Shown one piece after another: positions 7,083 through 14,685 of a DNA stretch of 38,248 nucleotides. Made by a program: the position numbers and the translations under genes. The number at the start of each line of letters is the position of its first letter. Positions within the stretch are counted from its first letter, which is position 1. Source of the stretch: Candidatus Woesearchaeota archaeon (GTDB lineage: Archaea; Nanobdellota; Nanobdellia; Woesearchaeales; JASKKU01). The DNA lies in contig DSBS01000049.1 in assembly GCA_011045925.1 (NCBI GenBank), positions 1-38,248 on the forward strand, read 5' to 3'. Below the pieces are notes generated by a model. The model had not been told where the DNA came from and ran no database searches. It saw only the letters and a program-made list of their open reading frames with translations.

Positions 7083-7113
7083 TCTTGCTTAAATCTGGCA
7101 GTTTCAGCAAAAG

Positions 7114-7121
7114 CTTTAAAA
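7114..7121 (+). promoter_or_regulatory. TATA box of aIF6-prefoldin-ftsY
   Basis: CTTTAAAA is centred about 27 nt before the ATG at 7145. It selects that start over the longer open frame from 7085 and implies a leaderless mRNA. Confidence 0.55.
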
Positions 7122-7144
7122 GAGCTAGACAAACCTCTGGAATC

Positions 7145-7810
7145 ATGAAAGCAATGAAGCTCTCTTTTGAGAGCAACCCTAACATAGGCACAGGAATCTT
7201 TGTAAGCAATAAGCTAGGGCTTATAGGCAAGTCTTATGAGAAAAGGTTCAAAAAGGAATTGGAGACCTTGTTTGGTGTGCCGTTCTACGGGATTACCTTT
7301 ACTGGCACAGACCTGATTGGTGTTTTCATTGCAGGCAACGATGATTTAATCGTAATTCCCGACATCTGCTTTAAAGAGGAACTTGAAACAATAAAAAGCA
7401 TCTGCACGAGCCACAAGCCAACCTTGATTGTCTCTGAGGACAAGGCAACTGCCCTTGGAAACCTTATCCTGTCCGGAAAAGAAGCTTTGCTGATTTCAGA
7501 AGAACTCAGCGAAAAAACAGAGCAAATGCTCAAAAAGTATATTAAGGTTAAAAGGGCAAATTTCTCTAACCCGCTGGTTGGCTCACTAGCAGCAAAAAAC
7601 AGCACAAAAGCTGTTGCAAGCCCTGCATTAAGCGAAGAAGAAACAATGCAAATTGAAAAGGCATTTAAAGTGCAATGCATAAAAATGAGCGTTAATTTCG
7701 GCAACAATTTCGTAAGCTCAGGACTAGTGCTTAACGATTCTGGCTACGCAATAGGCGAGCACAGCACTTCTATTGAGGTTTATGAGATAGACAATTTCCT
7801 GAGGGAATAA
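7145..7810 (+). CDS. eif6: translation initiation factor aIF6
   Basis: This 221-residue pentein-fold protein binds the large ribosomal subunit and blocks joining with the small subunit until maturation is complete. The family N-terminus is recognisable (LSFESNPNIGTGIFVSN), followed by ETLFGVPFYGITFTGTDLIG, DDLIVIPD, a late NFGNNFVSSGLVLNDSGY and ending near EVYEIDNFL. The length is normal for archaeal aIF6. In many archaea aIF6 sits with ribosomal proteins L31e and L39e, prefoldin alpha and FtsY. Here L31e/L39e are missing from the cluster but prefoldin and FtsY follow, 3 bases and one overlap apart. Confidence 0.92.
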   Translation: MKAMKLSFESNPNIGTGIFVSNKLGLIGKSYEKRFKKELETLFGVPFYGITFTGTDLIGVFIAGNDDLIVIPDICFKEELETIKSICTSHKPTLIVSEDKATALGNLILSGKEALLISEELSEKTEQMLKKYIKVKRANFSNPLVGSLAAKNSTKAVASPALSEEETMQIEKAFKVQCIKMSVNFGNNFVSSGLVLNDSGYAIGEHSTSIEVYEIDNFLRE

Positions 7811-7813
7811 AAA

Positions 7814-8137
7814 ATGGACAGCGAGACCAGGGTGCAGATAGAAAACGAGCTTGAAAAAATCTCGGAGATGATAATGGAGCTTGAATACTCAAAGCAGTGC
7901 ATTGGTGAGATAACAAAAGGCAAAGAGCAGGACATTGTAATCCCTCTGGTGGGCGGGATTTTTATCAAAGGGAAAAAGCCAGAGGTTAAGGATTTTCTTG
8001 TTAACGTAGGCAGCGGGGTGCTTGTAAAAAAAACACCTGAAGAGGCAAAGGACTTCATAGGTGCAAGGCTGTACGAGCTGAACGAGTACATGAAGCGGCT
8101 TGAGGCACAGCTTTATTCAGGCGAAGAGAGTGAGTGA
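7814..8137 (+). CDS. pfdA: prefoldin alpha subunit
   Basis: This 107-residue subunit of the hexameric prefoldin chaperone captures unfolded proteins with coiled-coil tentacles. An N-terminal helix (residues 1-38), a beta-hairpin core with IVIPLVGGIFIKGK and FLVNVGSGVLVKKTPEEA (the alpha-subunit signature), and a C-terminal helix (75-107) are visible. It is shorter than most archaeal alpha subunits (about 140), so the tentacles should be short. It starts 3 bases after aIF6. Its stop overlaps a possible GTG start of ftsY. Confidence 0.85.
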   Translation: MDSETRVQIENELEKISEMIMELEYSKQCIGEITKGKEQDIVIPLVGGIFIKGKKPEVKDFLVNVGSGVLVKKTPEEAKDFIGARLYELNEYMKRLEAQLYSGEESE

Positions 8138-8139
8138 AG

Positions 8140-9357
8140 ATGTTTAAGTTCTTCAAAAAAAAGCTGGGAGACGCAATAAGCAGGTTTTCTAAGAAAGCAA
8201 TCGAGGAAGTAGAGGCAGCAGAAGAAGAAAAGCCAGAAGACAGGAAAGAAAAAAAAGAAGAGAAAAAAAGGCTAAAGGAAGAGAAGAAGAAAAAGAAAGA
8301 ACAAGAAAAAAAACCAGAAGAAATTACAGGGCTTCCCAAGGAAGAAGATTCTGAAGAAGAGCCACAAGAGATTATAGATAAGCAAAAGCAAGAAAAAAAA
8401 CCAGAAGAAATTACAGAAAAGCCTAAGCAAGAAGACAGGAAAGAAACAAAAAAAGAGCTTACAGAAGAGCCGAAAGAAGAAAGAAAAGGCTTCATGCAAA
8501 GGCTTAAGGAAAGAGTCTCAAGCGTAAATATAAGCGAGGAAAAGTTCGATGACCTGTTTTTTGAGTTTGAAATAACGCTGCTTGAAAATAATGTTGCTTA
8601 CGAGATTGTCGAAAAAATTAAGGGAAGCCTTAAGCGTGCTGTTACAGAAAAGCCCATTGAAAAAAAGAAGCTAGACAGCTTAATCCAGGACACGCTAAAA
8701 AGCACGATAGAGGAAGTCCTGGACTTTGAAAAGATAGACATAATCAGGCAGGCAAAGGAGAAAAAGCCATACATCATTACATTTCTTGGGATAAACGGCT
8801 CAGGCAAAACAACAACCATTGCAAAAATAGCCAATTTATTAAAAAATAACAGCTTGACGAGCGTGATCGCTGCCTCTGACACCTTCAGGGCTGCTGCAAT
8901 CCAGCAGATGGAAGAGCATGCCAACAGGCTAAACATAAAAATGATTAAGCATGAGTATGGCTCTGACCCCGCTGCTGTTGCTTTTGACGCTGTAAACTAT
9001 GCCAAGGCAAAGGATATTGACGTGGTTCTTATAGATACAGCTGGCAGGCTTCACTCAAACAAAAACCTAATGGATGAGCTCAAAAAAATAAACAGGGTAA
9101 TCAGCCCCGACCTTAAGATATTTGTAGGTGAAAGCATCACAGGAAACGACTGCGTTGAGCAGGTTTCAAGGTTCAACAGCGAAATAGGCATTGACGCAAT
9201 TATACTGACAAAAGCAGACACAGATGAAAAAGGCGGCACTGCTCTTTCTGTTTCTTACATAAGCAAAAAGCCCATCCTTTTTCTGGGCACAGGCCAGGGC
9301 TATGAAGACCTGAAAGAATTTAGCAGAGAAGAAATTGTTGAAAGCCTAGGGCTTTAG
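8140..9357 (+). CDS. ftsY: signal recognition particle receptor FtsY
   Basis: This 405-residue SRP GTPase receptor docks SRP-ribosome complexes at the membrane. Residues about 1-115 are a highly charged Lys/Glu region beginning MFKFFKKKLG, the membrane-associating A domain. The NG domain follows with GINGSGKTTTIAKIA (P-loop), DTFRAAAIQQM, DTAGRLHSN, TKADTDEKGG and the closing GTGQGYEDL. I prefer the ATG at 8140, which gives the family N-terminus. A GTG at 8134 overlapping the prefoldin stop is the alternative. The gene ends head-on with a membrane protein gene, overlapping by 4 bases. Confidence 0.94.
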   Translation: MFKFFKKKLGDAISRFSKKAIEEVEAAEEEKPEDRKEKKEEKKRLKEEKKKKKEQEKKPEEITGLPKEEDSEEEPQEIIDKQKQEKKPEEITEKPKQEDRKETKKELTEEPKEERKGFMQRLKERVSSVNISEEKFDDLFFEFEITLLENNVAYEIVEKIKGSLKRAVTEKPIEKKKLDSLIQDTLKSTIEEVLDFEKIDIIRQAKEKKPYIITFLGINGSGKTTTIAKIANLLKNNSLTSVIAASDTFRAAAIQQMEEHANRLNIKMIKHEYGSDPAAVAFDAVNYAKAKDIDVVLIDTAGRLHSNKNLMDELKKINRVISPDLKIFVGESITGNDCVEQVSRFNSEIGIDAIILTKADTDEKGGTALSVSYISKKPILFLGTGQGYEDLKEFSREEIVESLGL

Positions 9358-9881
9358 TAAAGGTACGCTAAAGCCGAATAACCCTTAAGAAAAAGTGTAA
9401 CCCTATCCTTAACCTTGTCAACAAGAATCTTATCCTGGCTTCTCATTACCCTAACAAGGTCCCTGTTATCAGGCTCCTGGTAAAGCCTAAAGAAGGCATC
9501 GCTTTCAAGGTAAATAATAATGTCAGGAACATTATCGCCAGGGTTATAGTCAAGAACCTGCATCACATCTGACGCCACTGAAGCAAACAGCTCCTGCTGA
9601 TAATCAAGAATCACAATCTTAACCAAAGCAGGCTCAGTGGAAAAAGGCCTGGAATTAAGCCTGTAAAAATGAAGCTTGTTAAGAAGGTAAGTCGTTGCGT
9701 CAAGCGAAACCATCCGGCTGGTTTCATTCCACGACGGCTTTTCCCCAAGCTCAGGCACAGACTTATGAACTGAGAAGCCAACAATCAGAAAAAAGAAAAC
9801 AACAACAGCAGCCAGGAAAACAGAAAACAGAAGGGGAAGCCTGCTTTTCTTTTCCTTTTTCACCGGCTTTTTTTCTTTCAT
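9354..9881 (-). CDS. signal-anchored hypothetical protein at the end of the exosome operon
   Basis: This 175-residue protein is not assigned to a family. A basic N-terminus (KEKKPVKKEKKSR) precedes one membrane helix (about 15-38), followed by an extracytoplasmic domain of about 135 residues with mixed alpha/beta character (LVKIVILDYQQELFASVASD, VPDIIIYLESDAFFRLY, ILVDKVKDRVTLFLKGYSAL). It starts within the stop region of rpoK (4-base overlap), so it is translated as the last gene of the exosome operon. The placement is odd for a membrane-anchored protein. It is convergent with ftsY. Confidence 0.65.
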   Translation of the reverse strand: MKEKKPVKKEKKSRLPLLFSVFLAAVVVFFFLIVGFSVHKSVPELGEKPSWNETSRMVSLDATTYLLNKLHFYRLNSRPFSTEPALVKIVILDYQQELFASVASDVMQVLDYNPGDNVPDIIIYLESDAFFRLYQEPDNRDLVRVMRSQDKILVDKVKDRVTLFLKGYSALAYLY

Positions 9882-10063
9882 AGAGTTTTTACTTTGATGG
9901 GAAGAAGCCCTTTCTCAAACTCCAGCTTGGCAATCTCATTTACATTGTACTTAAGCTCCTGGAGCTGCTTCTCACTAAGCTTAAGCAGCATCGGAGCGCC
10001 CATGGAAAGCTGAAGGGCTCTCGCCCCTAGTATCCTTGCTTTCTCAAAACGGGTGTATCTCAT
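9878..10063 (-). CDS. rpoK: RNA polymerase subunit K (Rpo6/RPB6 homologue)
   Basis: This 61-residue small subunit of archaeal RNA polymerase clamps the largest subunit and supports assembly. The family core is unmistakable: RYTRFEKARILGARALQLSM followed by GAPMLL, then EIAKLEFEKGLLPIKV. The length is typical for the short archaeal form. The ATG overlaps the rrp42 stop by 4 bases, and its own end overlaps the next gene by 4, showing tight translational coupling. In many archaea the gene after rrp42 is L37Ae; here rpoK takes that place. Confidence 0.93.
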   Translation of the reverse strand: MRYTRFEKARILGARALQLSMGAPMLLKLSEKQLQELKYNVNEIAKLEFEKGLLPIKVKTL

Positions 10064-10851
10064 TTAAGCACCTCTTTAAGCTTTGCTAATATTTTTTTCC
10101 CTGAAGCTAGGCCAAGCTTAAGCATCGCATCAAGCTCTTCCTTTGAAAGAGGGCTGTCGCCGCCTTTCTGCAATGCGTATATTCTGCCATCTTCCTTGGC
10201 TGCAAGTGTCAGCCTTCCATCTGAAGCCTCTTCCTCCTCACAAGTCAAATCAACAAGGAAATGATCTCCAACCTTATGCACAGTCGCAGGAACAACCCAC
10301 GAGCTAATCGGAAGCCTGTTCTTTGTCTTTTCCTTATAACTAACTGTGTCCCCTTCAAGCTTTGGCATGGTTGTGTCAAGCAAAGCTGCCATAGCTGCAA
10401 TCCCAGAGGCATCCATTATGTTTCCATCATTGTTTATCACAACTATGTCAATTGAAACATTCCAGACTTTCTCTCCTGGCCTGAGGCAGAGCTTTTTTGT
10501 ATCAATGATTTTCCCCTCTCTAATGCCACGATCAACAACTCTTGAAAACTCAATCGCATCAATGCCTGGCGGGCCAGACTCATACTCCGGCGAAGCTAGT
10601 GAAGGCAAAGAAACCTCAACCATAAGATTGCCGTTTTCCGGGGTGTCTGGATAAGGGGTTTCCAAAGAAAGCTTAATCCCTGCAATCACTTCGGTCTTGC
10701 CCAGTTTAACTCTCGCAGAGCCTTCAGCTGTGCTGCTCACGCCTGTTTCAATAGTTATCTCCCTGTATTCATCAAGCTCCCTGGAATCATACCTAAGGCC
10801 TTCCTTAAGGTATTTTGCCAGGTGCTGTTTTGCACTTTTACTGCTCAACAT
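10060..10851 (-). CDS. rrp42: exosome subunit Rrp42
   Basis: This 263-residue RNase PH-fold protein is the non-catalytic partner of Rrp41 in the hexameric exosome ring. Family features include RYDSRELDEYREITIETGVS (about 20-39), GSARVKLGKTEVIAGIK, PYPDTPENGNLMVEV, a central GIDAIEFSRVVDRGIRE, and GEKVWNVSIDIVVINNDGN. Its start overlaps the end of rrp41 by 14 bases, with GTGATTT as a plausible Shine-Dalgarno. Confidence 0.94.
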   Translation of the reverse strand: MLSSKSAKQHLAKYLKEGLRYDSRELDEYREITIETGVSSTAEGSARVKLGKTEVIAGIKLSLETPYPDTPENGNLMVEVSLPSLASPEYESGPPGIDAIEFSRVVDRGIREGKIIDTKKLCLRPGEKVWNVSIDIVVINNDGNIMDASGIAAMAALLDTTMPKLEGDTVSYKEKTKNRLPISSWVVPATVHKVGDHFLVDLTCEEEEASDGRLTLAAKEDGRIYALQKGGDSPLSKEELDAMLKLGLASGKKILAKLKEVLK

Positions 10852-11560
10852 CTAAATCACCTTCTACTTTGTATTTATCAAGAAGCGCATTCTTCTGCAC
10901 TTCGTAGATTTTTTCTGCTGCTTCCTTTGCCATATCAAAAAGATTAAGCAGAGACTCTGCATCTACAGCACCGTCGCCCTGAAGAAGGGTCATCTTCCCT
11001 GAGTTGTGCATAAATGCAAAAGGAATATCGCACACCTCACCCTCAAAAGCCTCTTCCTCATAGCGAAGGTCAACGAGAAGCTTATCATCTATCTTGCCGC
11101 AGGCAACAGATGATATCATATCCTTCATCGGTATCCCTGCGTCAGCAAGTGCAAGTGCTGCTGCTGTAATTCCTGCACACCTTGAGCCTGCGTCTGTCTG
11201 GGGAAGCTCAATAAAGACATCCACGACAGAGTTAGGAAACTTCTCTATATCAACCACAGGCAGAATTGCCTTCTCGGTTACCATAGAAATCTCTTTTGCC
11301 CTCCGGTTCTGGCCTGGCCTTACTCTCTCGCCCATGCCTGAGAAAGGCATCATGCTGTAAGAGCATCTTAAAACCCCTTTTCTCGGGTCCTGCATAAACC
11401 TTGGCAGCATCTGCCTTGGGCCATAAACTGCAGCATATGCAGCAGTATTGCCAATCTTAAAGTAAGCGCTGCCATCAGCCTTATCTATAACCCCCACTTT
11501 TGCTTCCATAGGCCTGAGGTCAGTCAGGCTTCTTCCATCAATTCTTTTGCTGAAGCTCAT
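10838..11560 (-). CDS. rrp41: exosome catalytic subunit Rrp41
   Basis: This 240-residue phosphorolytic 3'-5' exoribonuclease is the active RNase PH-fold subunit of the archaeal exosome. Features include KRIDGRSLTDLRPMEAKVG (8-26), AAYAAVYGPRQ with the RNA/phosphate-binding loop, MPFSGMGERVRPGQNRRAKE (phosphate and RNA contacts), FIELPQTDAGSRCAGITAA, and DLRYEEEAFEGEVCDIPFAF with the likely catalytic Asp before IPF. The ATG at 11560 is preferred over two more upstream, because GGTGA (minus-strand GGTGA at 11566-11570) is then 5 bases away. The gene overlaps rrp4. Confidence 0.94.
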   Translation of the reverse strand: MSFSKRIDGRSLTDLRPMEAKVGVIDKADGSAYFKIGNTAAYAAVYGPRQMLPRFMQDPRKGVLRCSYSMMPFSGMGERVRPGQNRRAKEISMVTEKAILPVVDIEKFPNSVVDVFIELPQTDAGSRCAGITAAALALADAGIPMKDMISSVACGKIDDKLLVDLRYEEEAFEGEVCDIPFAFMHNSGKMTLLQGDGAVDAESLLNLFDMAKEAAEKIYEVQKNALLDKYKVEGDLDVEQ

Positions 11561-12263
11561 CATTATCACCTATCTTGTTTCCTGTCTCTTTTTCAAGAAA
11601 TTTCTTTACCCTTTCCGTCAGGCCAGACGTGTGCGCCTGCTCGTCTATCATCTGCAAGGCTTTGACAAGAACCTGCTCCATCTTTGGGTCTCCGTCAATC
11701 CATATCAGGCCATTCTTGCCTACATAAACCTTGCAACCTGTTGCATTCTTCAGCATGGCAACCATAGATGCTTTTTTGCCAATAACCCTTGGAATCTTTA
11801 CAGGCGCAATGCCAAGCAGCCTGCCCCCAAAAAGCTTCCTTGAATTCCTGTCTTTCATAGACAAGTCAATCAGCATCTGGCTCGTAACCCTGGAAACACT
11901 GCAAAAAATCAGGTCGCCAATGTCAAAAAACTTGCTCAGGTCAGCGCCTCTGCCTACAAACTCGTTTACTGCATCCTTAACTGGAAGGATTGCCTCATAG
12001 GCAGTGTTCATCTCAACTCTCCACCCTGAAAGCAGCACATCGCTAATTCTTCCAATAATGGTGTCTCCCTCTCTTGGAAAGTAAGGGCCTGACAAAGGTA
12101 TAACCTTTATCACCCTATTGCTTACTTCCACAAGGCCTGTCTGCATAGACAGGATCTTGTCTTCTTCCCTGTAAGCTGATCCGGTAGGGACATAATCCAT
12201 TCCCTCAGCCAGAACCTCTCCAGGGATTACAACCTGCTTGTTGCTTACTTTTATTTCTCCCAT
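11538..12263 (-). CDS. rrp4: exosome RNA-binding subunit Rrp4
   Basis: This 241-residue cap subunit of the exosome has an N-terminal strand region (VVIPGEVLAEGMDYVPTGSA), an S1 domain (about 65-145: GDTIIGRISDVLLSGWRVEM, ...IGDLIFCSVSRV) and a KH-like domain (about 155-215: GIAPVKIPRVIGKKASMVAM, GLIWIDG). It guides RNA into the ring. A Shine-Dalgarno GAGGTGA precedes the ATG. It lies 12 bases after SBDS and overlaps rrp41, with no gap in the operon. Confidence 0.94.
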   Translation of the reverse strand: MGEIKVSNKQVVIPGEVLAEGMDYVPTGSAYREEDKILSMQTGLVEVSNRVIKVIPLSGPYFPREGDTIIGRISDVLLSGWRVEMNTAYEAILPVKDAVNEFVGRGADLSKFFDIGDLIFCSVSRVTSQMLIDLSMKDRNSRKLFGGRLLGIAPVKIPRVIGKKASMVAMLKNATGCKVYVGKNGLIWIDGDPKMEQVLVKALQMIDEQAHTSGLTERVKKFLEKETGNKIGDNDELQQKN

Positions 12264-12275
12264 TTATTCACCTCA

Positions 12276-12989
12276 TTATTTATCGAGAATCTTAATCTCA
12301 ACTTCGCCTTTAGTCATGTTGTTGAGCACATCCATTATCTCTTCTACATGCCCCGCAGGAACCTCAAGCTTGCAGGAGAAAGAGCCGTCATTGTTCCACT
12401 GCTCAAACAGGAAAGGCGCATGCTGCTTAACATAGCCATAGCCTTTTGCTGAGTAAACGGCAGGGATTGTAACCTCAAGCCTTTTCTTTTCAAAGCTAAG
12501 CGGCAATATCAGCTTAAGCTTGCTTACAAACCCCTCAATCTGCTCCTCAACAGGCTTAAACTCATCTACATGAAGCTTTGCCTCTTCTATCGCAGCCTCG
12601 ATCCTTGAAACCGGGTGGGGCAGCTTTGTTTTTGGGTCAACAGAGTTCATATGAATGATGTCAATAAGCCTCCTGAGCTTCCTCTGCCTTAGCTCATCCC
12701 TGATCTTAGCGGTTAAGTGAACCTCGCCTTCCTTGATTATCTTCTTGATGACTTTTTCAGGCTCAATAGTGCCAAAAGCCTCCATGATGTCCTTATCAGC
12801 AGCCAGCAGGCCCTTGTTTGCATCAGTAAAAACATGCATGCTCTTTGCTGCATCTATCAAGTCAACATCCTGGCCTTCCCTCAGCTTGACTGCAAGCTCA
12901 GGCTCGATAACAACCTCAAAATTATTGCCCGCCTTCTTAATCTTAGTTACATTAAAACTTATGCTTTCCTTTTCCGGAATAAAAACCAT
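12276..12989 (-). CDS. sdo1: ribosome maturation protein SBDS (SDO1)
   Basis: This 237-residue three-domain protein, with its GTPase partner, releases aIF6 from the 50S subunit. Domain I (about 1-90) has KAGNNFEVVIEPELAVKLRE and VFTDANKGLLAADKDIMEAF. Domain II (90-165) has IIKEGEVHLTAKIRDELRQR, HMNSVDPKTKLPHPVSRIEA and HVDEFKP. Domain III is a ferredoxin-like end. It is the first gene of the exosome transcription unit, with AAGGAGG about 11 bases before the ATG and a TATA-like element at 13011-13019. Confidence 0.95.
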   Translation of the reverse strand: MVFIPEKESISFNVTKIKKAGNNFEVVIEPELAVKLREGQDVDLIDAAKSMHVFTDANKGLLAADKDIMEAFGTIEPEKVIKKIIKEGEVHLTAKIRDELRQRKLRRLIDIIHMNSVDPKTKLPHPVSRIEAAIEEAKLHVDEFKPVEEQIEGFVSKLKLILPLSFEKKRLEVTIPAVYSAKGYGYVKQHAPFLFEQWNNDGSFSCKLEVPAGHVEEIMDVLNNMTKGEVEIKILDK

Positions 12990-13000
12990 CCTTTATCATT

Positions 13001-13019
13001 CCTCCTTGTTTTTTAAAAT
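13001..13019 (-). promoter_or_regulatory. promoter and ribosome-binding site of the SBDS-exosome operon
   Basis: A TATA-like ATTTTAAAA (13011-13019) is centred about 26 nt from the SBDS ATG, and an AAGGAGG element (13001-13007) lies between them. The two predict different modes (leaderless or SD-led). A second TATA-like element at about 13107-13122 could give a leader of about 100 bases containing the palindrome at 13051-13068. Confidence 0.4.
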
Positions 13020-13037
13020 CACAAAAAGGCATATGCC

Positions 13038-13068
13038 AAAAAACAGAAGCAGGCCCGGTTCCGGGCCT
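13038..13068 (-). terminator. GC-rich hairpin plus T-run between psmA and SBDS
   Basis: AGGCCCGG-TT-CCGGGCCT (13051-13068) has perfect 8-base arms with a 2-base spacer. Read leftward, it is followed by a run of six T (13038-13043). It lies about 75 bases after the psmA stop and before the SBDS promoter, so it probably ends the pop5-psmA transcript. Archaeal termination usually needs only T-tracts, so the hairpin itself may have another role. Confidence 0.45.
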
Positions 13069-13143
13069 TTGGCCTTTGCCATTCCTGATTTCATTTGCAT
13101 ACTTTTAAATATAAATCAATAAACCTGGGCAAATCCCCGGGGC

Positions 13144-13857
13144 TTACTTTTTCATAAAAGACTCAATCTCTTTTTTTGTGAGCTTTTTGTTTGTCTTTGA
13201 TGAGTCAACATAAGCAAGGTCAATCCTGTTAAGGCTGAACTCCTCTTTAAGGAGCTTTTTCATAATGCTCAGGGAAAACTTTACAGCCTCCTCAAAGCCC
13301 ATGCCTTGCTTATATTCTTTCTGAAGTATCTTTTCTGCTTCTTCCTCATGCTCGCCAATTGCCCTGGCAAGATACCTGAAGTAGATTCCTGTCGGGTCAG
13401 TCTCATAAAGCCTTGGCTCAGCATCATAGCCTGCTATAAGCAAAGACACGCCAAACGGCCTGGCTCCCCCCGACTGGGTAAAGTACTGCTTTAGGTCGCA
13501 CAAGTCTTTTACAATAAGGAAAACATCTATTGGGTTATCATAGTTAAGCCTGTGCTGCTGGGCATAAACCTGGCCCCTGGAGATTAAAACTCTCGCATCA
13601 GAAATGATTCCGGCTGCGGTTGCGATAATATGCTCATCCACAACAAATATTTTTTCCACAGCATCTGCAACAAGCAGAGTATTAAGCACTCGTTTATCTG
13701 TAACAAGGATTACACCCTCTTTATAGACAATGCCTATTGCAGTCGAGCCCTGCCTGACTGTCTTTTTTGCATACTCTACCTGCAGCAGCCTTCCGTCCGG
13801 GCTGAACAAAGTGATTGCACGGTCATATCCCATCATTTGGTGGTCAATCAGTTCCAT
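13144..13857 (-). CDS. psmA: proteasome alpha subunit
   Basis: This 237-residue protein forms the outer rings of the 20S proteasome and gates access of unfolded proteins to the beta-subunit chamber. The alpha-type N-terminus is clear: GYDRAITLFSPDGRLLQVEY (with MM before it), then GSTAIGIVYKEGVILVTDKR and a conserved IPDARVL-like segment (IISDARVLISRGQVYAQQHR). The ATG at 13857 gives the normal N-terminus and overlaps the end of pop5 by 14 bases; a longer frame starting at 13911 is unlikely. The beta subunit and the PAN/Cdc48 ATPase are not in the window. Confidence 0.95.
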   Translation of the reverse strand: MELIDHQMMGYDRAITLFSPDGRLLQVEYAKKTVRQGSTAIGIVYKEGVILVTDKRVLNTLLVADAVEKIFVVDEHIIATAAGIISDARVLISRGQVYAQQHRLNYDNPIDVFLIVKDLCDLKQYFTQSGGARPFGVSLLIAGYDAEPRLYETDPTGIYFRYLARAIGEHEEEAEKILQKEYKQGMGFEEAVKFSLSIMKKLLKEEFSLNRIDLAYVDSSKTNKKLTKKEIESFMKK

Positions 13858-14191
13858 TTTCGCATACCTCTCTAAGCTTTTGCCTAATCTTGAGCAAAGT
13901 ACCAGAAGCAATTATGCTTCTTATGAATATAGGTGAGTCTTTGCAATCGTTTATAAAAATTGCGGAAGACTTTAGCATATTTAAATGCTTCCTGTTAACC
14001 CGAAGCACAAAAAAATTCTCTTTTGAAAGGTTGTCGACGGGCTTCACCCCTGCAAGAGAAAAGAAAGAAATCCCCATAAATTCCCTTATCCTATCAATAA
14101 TCCTGACTTTGCACTTATCCCAGGTGCCTCCGCGCAGCTCAAAAAGAACATACCTGCTCTTCTCTCTCATAGAAGGCTTTAGAATTTTCAT
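13844..14191 (-). CDS. rnp2: RNase P protein component 2 (Pop5)
   Basis: This 115-residue protein partner of archaeal RNase P helps the catalytic RNA cut tRNA leaders. The family N-terminus is REKSRYVLFELRG, followed by a small ferredoxin-like fold with IIDRIREFMG, ENFFVLRVNRKHLNMLKSSA and IIASGTLLKIRQK. It has the correct superoperon position directly upstream of psmA. The ATG at 14191 has an upstream AGAGGGG; 14170 (MREKSRYV) is an alternative closer to other family members. The RNase P RNA itself is in this window at 27181-27460. Confidence 0.85.
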   Translation of the reverse strand: MKILKPSMREKSRYVLFELRGGTWDKCKVRIIDRIREFMGISFFSLAGVKPVDNLSKENFFVLRVNRKHLNMLKSSAIFINDCKDSPIFIRSIIASGTLLKIRQKLREVCENGTD

Positions 14192-14357
14192 GAAATTGGC
14201 CCCTCTTTTCGCAACAAAAACAAGAAAAAAAGGCTATTTTTATACTTTTGTATTTAAGATATAAAAAAAACTAAGGGGACCGTTGCAAAAACCATTAAAT
14301 AGTTAAAAGAAAAGTATTTAAAAAACCTTAGCAAAAGAAAGATTAGAGGTTATAAAA

Positions 14358-14627
14358 ATGGAAGCTGATGTGAATCTCATAAAGATAATTCTGGGGATTA
14401 TAATAGGAATGATACTTGCAGTGCTGTATGCCCTGAGGGTTCTTGTGATAATGGAAAGAAGAATCGCCAGGATGGACATAAACATGCTGAAGATAGTCAA
14501 CAAAATCTACAGGGATGAAGACGAAATTCTTGAGGAAGAAAAGAAAATTGAAAGGCTTCTGGTAGGAAAGCCAAAAAAAACAGCAAATAAGCCAAAGAAA
14601 AAGCCTGCAAAGAAGAAAAAGAAGTAA
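14358..14627 (+). CDS. small membrane-anchored coiled-coil protein with Lys-rich tail
   Basis: This 89-residue protein of unknown function has one membrane helix at about 6-28 (IKIILGIIIGMILAVLYALR), a charged helix at 32-68 (RIARMDINMLKIVNKIYRDE) and a Lys/Pro/Ala tail from about 68 (KPKKTANKPKKKPAKKKKK). The tail would face the cytoplasm and could touch nucleic acid or acidic lipids. A TATA-like element at about 14313-14322 precedes it, with a short leader. Confidence 0.65.
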   Translation: MEADVNLIKIILGIIIGMILAVLYALRVLVIMERRIARMDINMLKIVNKIYRDEDEILEEEKKIERLLVGKPKKTANKPKKKPAKKKKK

Positions 14628-14685
14628 AATTGAACCAGAATTCTTAATTTATTTTTTTTCAAATCCCAAATAAGAGGAGAAGCGA

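Noticed and set aside
8134..8139. GTG start for ftsY overlapping the prefoldin stop
   Set aside because: It adds only two residues; the ATG at 8140 matches the usual FtsY N-terminus. It cannot be excluded.
8055..8499. Ser/Phe-rich antisense frames opposite the start of ftsY
   Set aside because: They are the mirror of the Lys/Glu-rich ftsY N-terminal region; repeated GAA/AAA codons read backwards give Phe/Ser runs.
13858..13911. Longer start for the proteasome alpha subunit
   Set aside because: The added residues do not resemble a proteasome alpha N-terminus and would lie fully inside pop5; the ATG at 13857 gives the normal gate region.
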